The translations under genes and the position numbers were made by a program. A DNA stretch of 64,000 nucleotides, from contig NZ_JAKVBC010000018.1 in NCBI RefSeq assembly GCF_022447245.1, positions 1-64,000 of the forward strand, written 5' to 3'. This document shows, piece by piece, positions 8,728 through 17,083 of this stretch. The notes below the pieces were generated by a model. It had not been told where the DNA came from. It did no database searches and worked only from the letters and a program-made list of their open reading frames with translations. The stretch comes from Kordia sp. GTDB taxonomy: Bacteria; Bacteroidota; Bacteroidia; Flavobacteriales; Flavobacteriaceae. Position 1 is the first letter of the stretch; the number at the start of each line of letters is the position of its first letter.

Positions 8728-8922
8728 ATGTATCAAGATGATATTTTAGCACTTTCAAGAAGAAATTCAACATATAGCAATTTGACCAAAGATGATTGAA
8801 GACATTAAATGATCTATTAAAAAACAGAAAAAGTGTTAAGATACAAGCTCCTATCTAAAGGAAAAGATGATACTTTGTGTACGGAAGATGATAAGCTAAT
8901 ATATGTAATAAAGAATAAATAG
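8728..8922 (+). pseudogene. Remnant of an unidentified gene
   Basis: An ATG at 8728 opens MYQDDILALSRRNSTYSNL and stops at TGA near 8797. A later frame reads TEKVLRYKLLSKGKDDTLC, then TEDDKLIYVIKNK, to TAG at 8920-8922. The SKGKD..TEDD ending resembles the GxDG..TxDD C-termini of small pilin-like or secreted proteins. It is too broken to assign. Confidence 0.35.
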
Positions 8923-9084
8923 TTATTGTATCATGTTGTTTCTTATTTTTGATGTATTGTTAACTCATGTAGTACTTTTCTTATGTCAAAAATTAATATT
9001 TTTTCCATTTGACTATTTTTAAGTTAAATTCTGATATTTTCTTTACATCTTAAATTGAACTTGTTTAAAATTATGAATTTAATT

Positions 9085-9397
9085 AAAATTCAGGAATTTC
9101 TATTTCTACTGAAAGCTTTTTAGAACTTCAAAACAGGGCTAGGAAGCTAACTAAAGGTTAAAAATGCTATCAAAAGAACAATTTTTACAAATTATTTAAC
9201 TTTCAATGAGTCCATTTCTATGCGAGAGAGAAGATAGATTATCATGATTAAATTGAAACTGTCTTTTGAAAAAGAAAAATACATACAAGTATCCTTTAGA
9301 TTTAAAATACTCAAATTATGAATACTATAAAGGAAAAAATTTACTTATAAACGCTTGGCAAAATCCGTATTATCATACAGAATTTGATAACGGATAA
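9085..9397 (+). pseudogene. Remnant of an unidentified gene
   Basis: Discontinuous protein-like frames (ISISTESFLELQNRARKL near 9098; LDLKYSNYEYYKGKNLL and INAWQNPYYHTEFDNG near 9295-9397) are separated by stops and shifts. The family is not recognised. With the two preceding remnants it shows that 8.2-9.4 kb was once coding. The bases between 8923 and 9085 hold nothing I can identify. Confidence 0.35.
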
Positions 9398-9471
9398 CAT
9401 TATCTTTAATTTTTTAAAAGCAAGGATGGTGTGTTATGTATATAAATGACTACATACATTTAAAATACAAA

Positions 9472-9491
9472 AAAGCGGGAAATCCCGCTTT
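9472..9491 (-). terminator. Rho-independent terminator of the lanthipeptide-type precursor
   Basis: AAAGCGGGA and TCCCGCTTT form a perfect stem with a minimal loop. On the minus strand it is followed by a T run and sits just after the stop at 9505. It could work in both directions. Confidence 0.75.
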
Positions 9492-9504
9492 ATATATTTT
9501 ACTT

Positions 9505-9639
9505 TTAATGCTCCTGAACTTTACAACACCCTGTGAGAATCCAACTGTTATCTGTATCACCTCCTTTGATTTTTTGAGTGTCAAAATTTGAAATAACTTT
9601 CTTCTTGATTTTCAATGTTTTAAATTCTTTTTTCTTCAT
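9505..9639 (-). CDS. Class I lanthipeptide-type precursor peptide, intact
   Basis: This 44-residue frame runs from ATG (9637-9639) to TAA. The leader MKKKEFKTLKIKKK plus VISNFDTQKIKGG ends with the double-Gly cleavage signal after Lys. It matches the leaders at 6159 and 13226 (MKKxxF/L, basic middle, V-S-x-F/L, KGG). The core is DTDNSWILTGCCKVQEH, with two adjacent Cys and Thr/Ser partners for (methyl)lanthionine rings. It has its own terminator. No LanB/LanC or transporter is present within the window, so processing enzymes, if any, are encoded elsewhere. Family assignment rests on the leader; no ring formation is proven. Confidence 0.65.
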   Translation of the reverse strand: MKKKEFKTLKIKKKVISNFDTQKIKGGDTDNSWILTGCCKVQEH

Positions 9640-9729
9640 GATTCTAATTTTTTATATAGCATAAAAATAAAGAATTAACAGAAAAATTATTTACGGGAAT
9701 ACATTAAAAATAGTAATTTTTGTAGTTTT

Positions 9730-10326
9730 ATGATTTTAGCATCAAAACATATGAATCCTTTTGAACAATTTCATGCATGGCTTGAAGAAGAACACTCAAA
9801 ACATCAATTACGATTTCCTATGGCATGTTGCTTGTCAACTATCGGAATCGATGGTTATCCAAATGCGCGTTTTGTCTCTCTAAAAGAAGTTACTACAGAA
9901 GGTTTTATTGTTACAGGAACGCTCTCGTCTCAAAAAGGACGTGAATTGGAACAAAATCCCACGGCAGCATTGACTTTTTGGTGGACAACTACGGAACGAC
10001 AAGTTCGCATACAAGGTGATGTTTTTATGGTTTCAAAAACACAAGCTACTCAATATTTTAAAGAAAGAAATCGTGATGCACAATTGGTTTCTACCGTTTT
10101 TGATCAAGGAAAGAAGATTGAAAATTTTGACATTTTAAAAGATACATTTCTACAGCAAAAAGAAATACTAAAACACAAAACTATTCCGCTTCCTGATGAT
10201 TGGAATGGCATTTGTATTCGCCCAAAACGAATCGAATTTATGGACTTTAAGACTAGTAGATTGCATGAACGCACCGTTTTTGAAGGCGAAATAGGCAATT
10301 GGAAGTCGTATTGCATTCAACCATAG
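9730..10326 (+). CDS. pdxH: Pyridoxamine 5'-phosphate oxidase
   Basis: The 198 residues match the FMN-dependent PNPOx fold that oxidises pyridoxine or pyridoxamine 5'-phosphate to PLP. The N-terminal split-barrel has NARFVSLKEVTTEGFIV and the FMN-binding stretch ALTFWWTTTERQVRIQG. The C-terminal signature is RPKRIEFMDFKTSRLHER, close to the family form RIEFWqgrpsRLHDR. It is somewhat shorter than the usual 210-218 residues because the N-terminus is short; Met8 is an alternative start. It is probably monocistronic. Related PNPOx-fold proteins exist, but the conserved C-terminal dimerisation signature supports this one. Confidence 0.85.
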   Translation: MILASKHMNPFEQFHAWLEEEHSKHQLRFPMACCLSTIGIDGYPNARFVSLKEVTTEGFIVTGTLSSQKGRELEQNPTAALTFWWTTTERQVRIQGDVFMVSKTQATQYFKERNRDAQLVSTVFDQGKKIENFDILKDTFLQQKEILKHKTIPLPDDWNGICIRPKRIEFMDFKTSRLHERTVFEGEIGNWKSYCIQP

Positions 10327-10452
10327 CTACTTCTTAAATACCTGTTAAACAGCTTATTTATTACATTTTCAAAATAAAAGAGGAAAAAATGCAATAGATT
10401 TAAAAAGTCACGTCTTTTAAATCGAAAGACCATTACAAAAGGTTAGATAAGT

Positions 10453-10977
10453 TTGGAATCAGAAAACAGTAAAAAGCTTAAAGATTTTTTTGGAAGAGAA
10501 TATCATTCTCTTAAGTTTTTTGTGAACTCTAAAATAAGTGATTCTGTAAATAGAAATGCAGAAGATATTATTCAGGATGTGGCTTTAAAATTATTTTCTG
10601 GAGCAGACCGGTATGCTCCTATTAATAATGTTGCTGGTTTTGTGTATAAATCTGTCAGAAATCGGATCATTGATATTATGCGGAAGCCTAAAAAATTGGA
10701 TGCTGTAGAAGTTGATCATGAGTTGTCTGAAATTGCCACGATGTTACATCAAGATATGGACAATCCAATTTCTGAAGAAAAAATTTCCATTCATAAACAT
10801 TGCATCAAACAATTAAAACCTCCTTATAGAGATATCATTATCGCAGTTGATATTGAAGGATATACCGATAAAGAAATTTCGAACGAAACTGGAATTCCTG
10901 AAGGAACTTTAATGTCGAGAAGACATAGAGCGATAGGAATTTTGTATAAAAAAATTGAATTAGAACTTAAAAAATAA
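10453..10977 (+). CDS. ECF-type RNA polymerase sigma factor
   Basis: The protein has 174 residues and a TTG start. Region 2 is visible at NAEDIIQDVALKLFSG and the following FVYKSVRNRIIDIMRK; region 4 is at LKPPYRDIIIAVDIEGYTD with the HTH KEISNETGIPEGTLMSRRHRA. The next gene begins 5 bp downstream and encodes a small two-TM protein that may act as its membrane partner, although it lacks an anti-sigma signature. The regulon is unknown. Confidence 0.9.
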   Translation: MESENSKKLKDFFGREYHSLKFFVNSKISDSVNRNAEDIIQDVALKLFSGADRYAPINNVAGFVYKSVRNRIIDIMRKPKKLDAVEVDHELSEIATMLHQDMDNPISEEKISIHKHCIKQLKPPYRDIIIAVDIEGYTDKEISNETGIPEGTLMSRRHRAIGILYKKIELELKK

Positions 10978-10982
10978 CGAAT

Positions 10983-11384
10983 ATGAAAAATTATTTTGCA
11001 CATAAATTGAGATCAAAATCACCACTAGAAATTGCTGGAATTGTCATTTTTGGGATCATTGCCATTGTAGGATTGGGTATTTTGTTTGGCTATGTTATTA
11101 TGTGGTTATGGAATTGGCTAATGCCAGAAATTTTTGATCTTCCTGTAATTACTTATTGGCAAGCAGTTGGATTATTTATTTTGTTTAAAATTCTTCTTGG
11201 CGGTTGTAGTAGCAGCAGTTCTTCTAAAAAATGTGATTCTAAAAGTCATAAGAAATCGAAAAGTGATTTTTCTAAATGGGAACATTATGATAAGTTTTGG
11301 GAAGAAGAAGGTGATGAATTGTATATGGAATATGTAAGACGAAAGGTAAATAAAATTGAGCCATTAGATCAAGAATCTAAATAA
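10983..11384 (+). CDS. Small membrane protein in operon with the ECF sigma factor
   Basis: The 133 residues include two TM helices, at about 18-42 and 58-77. They are followed by a Gly-Cys-Ser-Ser linker, a Lys/Ser-rich stretch and an acidic soluble tail with KFWEEEGDELYMEYVRRKV. No domain is recognised. It lies 5 bp after the sigma gene and 16 bp before the small HMA-like gene, so the three are probably cotranscribed. Modulating the sigma factor is a plausible job given position alone. Confidence 0.75.
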   Translation: MKNYFAHKLRSKSPLEIAGIVIFGIIAIVGLGILFGYVIMWLWNWLMPEIFDLPVITYWQAVGLFILFKILLGGCSSSSSSKKCDSKSHKKSKSDFSKWEHYDKFWEEEGDELYMEYVRRKVNKIEPLDQESK

Positions 11385-11400
11385 GTTATCATATAGTATT

Positions 11401-11619
11401 ATGGAAATTTTAATCTTTCAAACAGATATAAAGTCTGCAGAGAATGTAGCTATACTTGAGCCCATTTTTAATAACCATGCGGATATTTTAAATTGGTCCG
11501 TGGATTTAGAAGATATTGATAAGGTGTTACAAATTGAAGCCAATGCTGGTTTAACAAAAAACACAGTTATTGAACTTGGAAAAGCACACGATTTTGCTAT
11601 TGAAATATTAGCCGATTAA
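11401..11619 (+). CDS. Small HMA-like protein lacking the CxxC metal site
   Basis: The 72-residue protein has the length and alternating pattern of a ferredoxin-like heavy-metal-associated fold (MEILIFQTDIKS, then WSVDLEDIDKVLQIEA, then IELGKAHDFAIEIL). The metal-binding CxxC expected after the first strand is absent, so it is unlikely to be a copper chaperone. Similar CxxC-less small proteins are common in flavobacteria and have no established role. It is the last gene of the sigma operon and is convergent with the HAD gene 6 bp away. Confidence 0.7.
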   Translation: MEILIFQTDIKSAENVAILEPIFNNHADILNWSVDLEDIDKVLQIEANAGLTKNTVIELGKAHDFAIEILAD

Positions 11620-11624
11620 TACAA

Positions 11625-12350
11625 TTAGCTTGTTTCTATTTTTTTTTTAAAAATTGACTGGATTTTATCGTGTTGTATTTCTTGAAAATCTGAAATCACC
11701 ATGTTGGCAATGCTATAGTCTTGGTTTTTGGAATGTTGACTATCATAACCCACACAAAAGATTCCTGCGGCATTGGCAGCTTTGATTCCATTGGTAGAAT
11801 CTTCAATGACCATACAATTTGAACGCTCGTAACCTGTAGCATGTGCCGCTTTTTCAAAAATTTCTGGATGCGGTTTGGATTGTTTTAAATCAGCTCCACT
11901 AAATTTTGCAATGAAGTACTGATTCAAATCGAAGCGATCAAAAACATTGTCAATTGTCATCATAGAAGCCGAAGAAGCCAATACAAGTTTTAATTCGTTT
12001 GCATGATATTCTTTAATGATATCTAACACACCATTAATCAGTTGTAAACTAGTATCGTTGGCAAATAAATACTTAAAATTATCACGTTTTGTATACATTA
12101 AGTGTTCAGGAGTTTTTATTAAGTCAAAATGATCTACCAAACGCTTACAAATATTGATGGTTGATTGCCCTGTAAATGATTGATAGAGTTCTGGTGACAC
12201 TTCTATGCCAACCTCATCAAACATTTGATAATAAGCTTTGTGGTGTAATGGTTCAGTATCAACAATGACACCATCCATATCAAATAAAACTCCTTGTAAC
12301 ATGCTTCTTATTTTTGGCGAATATACTAAAAGTGTATTGATTATCGCCAT
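11625..12350 (-). CDS. HAD-superfamily hydrolase, beta-phosphoglucomutase-like
   Basis: Motif I is GVLFDMDGVIVDTEPLH, motif II is LVLASSASM, and motif III/IV covers KSKPHPEIFEKAA-like sequence with CMVIEDSTNGIKAANAAG. The cap domain lies between. This is the subfamily I phosphatase/phosphomutase group. The longest frame begins at 12350, but motif I starts only three residues after Met17, so the true start is probably ATG at 12302, giving 225 residues. The substrate cannot be set from sequence; sugar phosphates are likely. It is divergently arranged with upp. Confidence 0.85.
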   Translation of the reverse strand: MAIINTLLVYSPKIRSMLQGVLFDMDGVIVDTEPLHHKAYYQMFDEVGIEVSPELYQSFTGQSTINICKRLVDHFDLIKTPEHLMYTKRDNFKYLFANDTSLQLINGVLDIIKEYHANELKLVLASSASMMTIDNVFDRFDLNQYFIAKFSGADLKQSKPHPEIFEKAAHATGYERSNCMVIEDSTNGIKAANAAGIFCVGYDSQHSKNQDYSIANMVISDFQEIQHDKIQSIFKKKIETS

Positions 12351-12442
12351 TTGAAAGATTACCGAAAAGTTACCATTTGATGCATATCATTGGTTTTCTT
12401 TTTTGAAAATTTAGTACTATTGTACTCTCAAAATTATATTTT

Positions 12443-13099
12443 ATGACCATTCACGATTTCACTTCACAGTCTTCTTTACTAAATCAATTTATTTCTGAAC
12501 TACGCGATGTTTCCATTCAAAAAGATTCCATGCGTTTCCGCAGAAACATCGAACGTGTAGGTGAAATTTTGAGTTATGAATGTAGTAAAGTCCTTGAAAA
12601 TACTACAGCATCAGTAACGACTCCATTAGGAACTAAGGAAATGAATCTTCCTGCTAAAGATGTCGTGATTTGCTCTATTTTGCGTGCAGGTTTGCCATTA
12701 CACCAAGGAATTTTGAACTATTTTGATCAGGCAGAAAATGCTTTTGTTTCAGCCTATCGCGATCATATTGATGACGGAGATGAGTTTGAAATTGTAGTCA
12801 ATTATATGGCGGCTCCTTCTCTGGAAGGGAAAACCTTATTATTAGTTGATCCGATGTTGGCAACAGGTCGTACGATGAAAAATGTGTATGAAGTTTTATT
12901 ACAACAAGGAACTCCAAAAAATATTCATATCATTTCTGTATTGGGTTCTACCGAAGGTGTTGACTATGTAAAAACACACTTTCCAAAAGAAACACATTTA
13001 TGGATTGCTGCCGTAGATGATACGTTGAATTCTCGTGGATATATTGTTCCTGGATTGGGCGATGCTGGCGATTTGGCGTATGGAACAAAGCGATCTTAG
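12443..13099 (+). CDS. upp: Uracil phosphoribosyltransferase
   Basis: The 218-residue protein is of UPRT type and converts uracil and PRPP into UMP in pyrimidine salvage. The PRPP-binding loop is LLLVDPMLATGRTM (about residues 133-146). The substrate-flanking ICSILRAGLPLHQG and the C-terminal uracil-binding IVPGLGDAGDLAYGT are typical. Length is normal for the family. It is a single gene, divergent from the HAD phosphatase. Confidence 0.93.
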   Translation: MTIHDFTSQSSLLNQFISELRDVSIQKDSMRFRRNIERVGEILSYECSKVLENTTASVTTPLGTKEMNLPAKDVVICSILRAGLPLHQGILNYFDQAENAFVSAYRDHIDDGDEFEIVVNYMAAPSLEGKTLLLVDPMLATGRTMKNVYEVLLQQGTPKNIHIISVLGSTEGVDYVKTHFPKETHLWIAAVDDTLNSRGYIVPGLGDAGDLAYGTKRS

Positions 13100-13225
13100 T
13101 CGATACTATTTTTTTATTTCTTGGGTATAATTTATACCCTTTTATAAACGGGCACAATGTTCTTTTTTGATTTTCTTCTTTTTCATATTCATTTGTAGGG
13201 TTATCAATTTTAAAAACATTTACTC

Positions 13226-13472
13226 ATGAAAAAAAAGAATTTACAACACAACGGATTACAATTAAAGAAAAAAATGTAAGATCGAGTTTAAAATCAGAAG
13301 ATCTAAAAGGAGGAACCAATGCTAGTATTTTAGAGATAAAAATGGAAACTGTTATGTAAGTGTCACAGGTTGCCCTTTTTATACCATACCTCCTAGTTGT
13401 GATTGCCAAGTAACAGATGATAGCTGTGCTTCATGTCCGGGAGAAAATTGTATGGAGACGCAAGGTTGCTGA
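13226..13472 (+). pseudogene. Class I lanthipeptide-type precursor with two frameshifts
   Basis: ATG at 13226 starts MKKK, but the frame closes early. Restoring one base in the A run at 13229-13236 gives EFTTQRITIKEKNVRSSL followed by KSEDLKGG, a leader like that at 9505 (MKKKEF, KGG). Restoring one more base near 13340 opens DKNGNCYVSVTGCPFYTI, PPSCDCQVTDDSC and ASCPGENCMETQGC to TGA at 13470, a core with nine Cys. The intact peptide would have about 80 residues. The first shift is in a homopolymer, so sequencing error is possible for at least that one. Confidence 0.65.
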
Positions 13473-13500
13473 TTAATACACTTTAAAATTATAATTACAA

Positions 13501-13532
13501 CAAAACTCTAGCATTTACATACTAGAGTTTTG
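13501..13532. terminator. Inverted repeat between convergent genes
   Basis: CAAAACTCTAG and CTAGAGTTTTG form a perfect 11-bp stem around a 10-base loop. It lies between the + strand peptide remnant (ends 13472) and the minus-strand lipoprotein gene (ends 13582), so it probably ends transcription from both sides. Confidence 0.65.
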
Positions 13533-13581
13533 CAACAATAAATAAAAAATTTCAAAAAATCTATTCCGTAATCATTTAGTA

Positions 13582-13965
13582 TTATTGTATTTCTGCTTCA
13601 GTCATCCAATGGATATTAGCTGCAGACGCCGCATTGATTGTATAAAAATAAAAGTCTCTAGACCACTGGTTTGTAAATCCTATACTTTCATAGTATTGAA
13701 TGTATGGCAAATATTCAGGACTATTAGTTGGAAAATCTGTAGCTTCTTTTAGCAACTTCATTTGAACAGTGACAACACTATCTTTATCATTTTTGGCAAT
13801 TCCTTCATCATCAAAGCCTTCCCAGCATTTATTATTGTACCCATATCCTCCTTTAGTCTCACAAGTTTCTTGTGTATTCTGACTTACTACTTTTTGTCCA
13901 TTACAAGAAATGATTGTACATAAAAATAGTAAGCTAATACTCCATACTATATTTTTCATAAGCAT
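13582..13965 (-). CDS. Hypothetical lipoprotein
   Basis: The 127-residue protein has a lipoprotein signal with lipobox IISC (Cys about residue 21; Met3 may be the real start). The mature part has a Cys pair region (ETCETKGGYGYNNKCWEGF) and an aromatic-rich C-terminus (QWSRDFYFYTINAASAANIHWMT). No family is recognised. It starts 9 bp after the readthrough end of the small two-TM frame and is probably cotranscribed with it and with the secreted protein at 14218. Confidence 0.7.
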   Translation of the reverse strand: MLMKNIVWSISLLFLCTIISCNGQKVVSQNTQETCETKGGYGYNNKCWEGFDDEGIAKNDKDSVVTVQMKLLKEATDFPTNSPEYLPYIQYYESIGFTNQWSRDFYFYTINAASAANIHWMTEAEIQ

Positions 13966-13974
13966 TGCTTTAAA

Positions 13975-14178
13975 TTATAGTTTTTTAAGGTCTCTTAATA
14001 AATAGTAATTCAGTAAAATGAGTTCTGGTAATATAATGACTAAGTCAACTCATAATAATGGACCTTCAAGCACTTCTGTCCATTTTATTACTTGAAATTC
14101 CCATATCAGGTAAATAGTCCAAATGATGAGCAGGAAAGCTAAATTTTCTTTTTTGTAGTATTTAAAATTCATCTCCAT
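13975..14178 (-). pseudogene. Small two-TM protein interrupted by an in-frame TGA
   Basis: ATG at 14178 (or 14172) opens MNFKYYKKENLAFLLIIWTI, then YLIWEFQVIKWTEVLEGPLL, and stops at TGA (14050-14052). The same frame then continues for 24 codons, VDLVIILPELILLNYYLL and RDLKKL, to TAA at 13975. The two halves form a plausible 67-residue protein with two TM helices, and TGA is one base from TGG (Trp). It sits 39 bp after the gene at 14218 and 9 bp before the lipoprotein gene. It may still make a 42-residue one-TM peptide. Confidence 0.5.
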
Positions 14179-14217
14179 TAACTTTGATGATGGTTAGCTA
14201 AGTTGGATGATTGTAAA

Positions 14218-14697
14218 CTATTCTTTTACTTTTTGTGTTTGTTCTAGCACACGTTTAAAAATGTATCTGGTAATGTAAATTCCTTGTCTATCTTTATCGC
14301 CACCATCACTTTCTACTCCACTAACTACAAAAGCTAAATCCCAACCTTCTGAAACCATAGTATTGATTTTTGAAGTTATTACTGCATCATTTGCTGCAAT
14401 GTTTTGGAAACGAATTCCTCCAAGATTAAAGAAGTTTAATAGTTTTGTTTCTTCAAAATTCTTCACACGAATGTCTTTTCTTCTTGATTTGTTTCGCTTA
14501 TCATTTTCCTCAGTTCGATTTGATGTAAATTGTTTATAATCTCTGTCTTCTGAAGCAGATATCAATCGAGATCTTCCCAATCCACTTGACACAATTGATT
14601 CTACACTTGTGATGACTTTGTATTCATATTTTTGTTGTGCGTTTACACTAAATACTGATCCAATAACCAATAGTCCCAATAAAAATAATTTTTTCAT
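14218..14697 (-). CDS. Secreted hypothetical protein, DUF4177-like
   Basis: The 159-residue protein has a clear signal peptide (MKKLFLLGLLVIGSVFSVNAQ). The mature part starts with YEYKVITSVE, contains a basic, charged central stretch, and ends with INTMVSEGWDLAFVVSGVE and a strand. The pattern Y-x-Y-K-V ... LN-x-x-x-x-x-GWxL resembles the small DUF4177 family of unknown function. It is the first gene of a probable three-gene minus-strand unit. Confidence 0.72.
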   Translation of the reverse strand: MKKLFLLGLLVIGSVFSVNAQQKYEYKVITSVESIVSSGLGRSRLISASEDRDYKQFTSNRTEENDKRNKSRRKDIRVKNFEETKLLNFFNLGGIRFQNIAANDAVITSKINTMVSEGWDLAFVVSGVESDGGDKDRQGIYITRYIFKRVLEQTQKVKE

Positions 14698-14849
14698 AAT
14701 TGTAATTTTAAAAGTTTTTTTTGATGTTTAATTTTTGTTGATACAAATATAATCTGAAGAATTTTAAAAACTGTCTTGTAAAGTGAAATGAAGATCTGAA
14801 ATCATGATTTCAGACTCTTTTCCAGAACTCTGGACTGTATAGAAGTATG

Positions 14850-15047
14850 CTAAACCATTTGTTTGTAAGTGTTTGGAGTTTTTCCGACAAATTGTTTAAA
14901 AACTGCATAAAAAGTAGCTTTTGAACTAAATCCATACTCAAAAGCGATTCCCAACATGTTTAAATTATCGTATTCAGGATCTTTTAAGAGTCGTTTTTTT
15001 TGTTTTATATCATTTAGTATACAACCAAGAATACTCCTTGCACTAAA
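14850..15047 (-). pseudogene. AraC-family HTH remnant
   Basis: On the minus strand the frame ending with TAG at 14850 encodes KKRLLKDPEYDNLNMLGIAF, then EYGFSSKATFYAVFKQFVG, then KTPNTYKQMV. This is the C-terminal half of an AraC-type DNA-binding domain, as found in flavobacterial sensor-AraC proteins. Upstream the frame decays within 25 codons and no sensor part remains. The 65 bp between this remnant and the next gene hold nothing recognisable. Confidence 0.65.
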
Positions 15048-15112
15048 CCAAGAATGTCAACAAGGCTCTTAATGGTAAAGTTAATGCTGTCCAAATTATA
15101 AAACGACTAATC

Positions 15113-17083
15113 TTATAGAATACTTATTTTTTTGGTAATGACTTTCCCTTTTGATATAATTCTGGAAAGATAGACTCCTGAAGTCAAATTTAGATTAATT
15201 TTTGTTATCCCTGAAAAATTTTGTGCATGTAATTTTCGTCCATCAAGTGCATAGATTTCGATAGAAGCTTCTTCTGCTATTCCAGCGATGGTTATATAGT
15301 TATTTGCAGGGTTTGGATAAAGCTTAATACTTTCTGTGTTGAATTCTTCATTAGAAAGCGGTTGTGACCATGGAACGCCTGTTTGATTTCCCCAAAGATG
15401 TTCTGCGAGTTCTGGATGATCTATGAATGGATTTCTATTGAATTGCCAAGTATAGACAACGTTGTTACGGTTTATTTCATAATCATCTGGCGGATCGTTT
15501 CTGTGCCAATCTAGTAATGTTGCTAAGTCTCCTATTTGACCTTGCACAGAAGGAAAACCGTTTTCAACAGATAATCCGTTGTAACGAACTGCTAAAAAGA
15601 AGATACCACGAGCTACATCACCACGAAAGCTTCCAGCGGTTCCTGTAGGTCCCGTATATTGTCCATAATGCTGATTTCCTCTAGAGCTATTTTCTGGTCC
15701 ATCACTAGCACGCAAGCCATGTCCGTCAGAGTTTCCATGACGTAATGAATCTGCCTTAGTTTCCCAAAATACAGCACGTCCATCTGCTACATCGTCTGCT
15801 TCTATACTGTTGTATCCTGCAAGCGATCTAGGAAATGTATGTTCTCTGTTCCAAGTTCCTGTATTGTTTGAACCGGATTGCACATCTAACTTAGCTCTTC
15901 CTTGTTCTGTGTATACTAACCAAACTTGATTGCTATTTGCTGGATTTTGATCTGCTTCTCGCAGAATTTCATAGACATCTGCGTAGGTATGTGCTCTTAC
16001 TGTCATTGGATCTGCAATAATAGCTTGTATCGCATCTTTCAAATTATCATCTGCTAAGCCATCCATCGTGTCGTAATATCCTGTTGGAGCCGTGCTTGAT
16101 ACAACTCCAAATGTAGGATTTAAAGGTGTTCCAAAAGGAGCCACAGTAAAGTCATCATCTACAGCTCTAATTAGTACTTCATTGTTTAAAATGATGTATT
16201 CTACAGCAAAGTTGTCTACCAAATCTATGACCAGTTCTTCATCTCCTTCATCCAAAGTATCATCCACAAGTGTAATATTAGTCATTACTGAACTTTGTCC
16301 TGTCGGAATGGTTACTGTAGTTGATCCAGTAAAATCTGCAGTGTCAAAAGTGCCATTATCAAGTGTAAATGTTATGTTTAAATCTGAGGTAACGGCGAAT
16401 TCAGTGGTAAACTCAATACTAAACGTCTCTCCTTCTGTGTATTGATCATTCGCGACATTGATTCCTATTCCATTTAAAACAATACCACTTCCATCGTTTA
16501 ATTGTCGTGGTGTTGGTGTTGCTGTGTAATACGTTCCATCTGTTTCATTTCGTTGAATAGAGTTTGTATTGTTATTTCCTCCTTCACTAATTTGGACTGT
16601 TTCTCCTAGTAAGGTTAATAATCCAGTATCATCTGCTTCTCCTGTATCGTAAACAATTGCATCAATTAAATCTGTAGTTGTAGCTTGGGTTCCTTGCGGA
16701 AAATCAAAACTATTGGCTTGATAGATCGCCACTGCATCTGCTCCATTTTGAATAACATTAGAACCAATTAAAAGTTGTGGAACTGGTGAAACTGTATTAC
16801 TTCCAATTAGTAATAAACCGTTCACATCTGTCGTTTGTCCGTCTAAATCTAATGCAAAGTAACTACTATCGTTTCCTGAGGTAGAACCGTTGAATAATAC
16901 TAAAACATATCCATCGAGTGAAAAATTGGCCGTTGCAGATTTAAGTTCAATGAATTCGCCTGTATCTGTTCCGGGCGTATCACAGTCAATTTCATTAATT
17001 ACCACTACTTGGCAAAATGCTAGTTGCGTTACCAATAGTAAAAAATATAAGGGAAATAGTTTTTTCATCATTCTACTTTTCAC
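15113..17083 (-). CDS. T9SS-secreted endonuclease I with lamin-tail and Calx-beta domains
   Basis: Domain order: signal peptide; lamin-tail domain (about 26-190; VVINEIDCDTPGTDTGEFIEL); Calx-beta-type domain (about 200-310); endonuclease I domain (about 320-570) with NREHTFPRS and the HGNSDGHGLRASD region; T9SS type A sorting domain (about 585-656; KLYPNPANNYITI ... KKISIL). It is predicted to be an extracellular, metal-dependent nuclease that degrades DNA for nutrients. The longest frame starts with GTG at 17083, but a TACTTTTG box covers that codon. ATG at 17071 or 17068, just before KKLFPLYFLL, is the likelier start. Confidence 0.88.
   Translation of the reverse strand: MKSRMMKKLFPLYFLLLVTQLAFCQVVVINEIDCDTPGTDTGEFIELKSATANFSLDGYVLVLFNGSTSGNDSSYFALDLDGQTTDVNGLLLIGSNTVSPVPQLLIGSNVIQNGADAVAIYQANSFDFPQGTQATTTDLIDAIVYDTGEADDTGLLTLLGETVQISEGGNNNTNSIQRNETDGTYYTATPTPRQLNDGSGIVLNGIGINVANDQYTEGETFSIEFTTEFAVTSDLNITFTLDNGTFDTADFTGSTTVTIPTGQSSVMTNITLVDDTLDEGDEELVIDLVDNFAVEYIILNNEVLIRAVDDDFTVAPFGTPLNPTFGVVSSTAPTGYYDTMDGLADDNLKDAIQAIIADPMTVRAHTYADVYEILREADQNPANSNQVWLVYTEQGRAKLDVQSGSNNTGTWNREHTFPRSLAGYNSIEADDVADGRAVFWETKADSLRHGNSDGHGLRASDGPENSSRGNQHYGQYTGPTGTAGSFRGDVARGIFFLAVRYNGLSVENGFPSVQGQIGDLATLLDWHRNDPPDDYEINRNNVVYTWQFNRNPFIDHPELAEHLWGNQTGVPWSQPLSNEEFNTESIKLYPNPANNYITIAGIAEEASIEIYALDGRKLHAQNFSGITKINLNLTSGVYLSRIISKGKVITKKISIL

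Noticed and set aside
13224-13409. Minus-strand frame of 61 residues
   Set aside because: It lies opposite the frameshifted lanthipeptide-type precursor, whose leader and Cys core explain the sequence better.
16092-16445. Plus-strand frame of 117 residues inside the endonuclease gene
   Set aside because: Antisense shadow of the Calx-beta region, with Ser/Val-rich composition and no start context.
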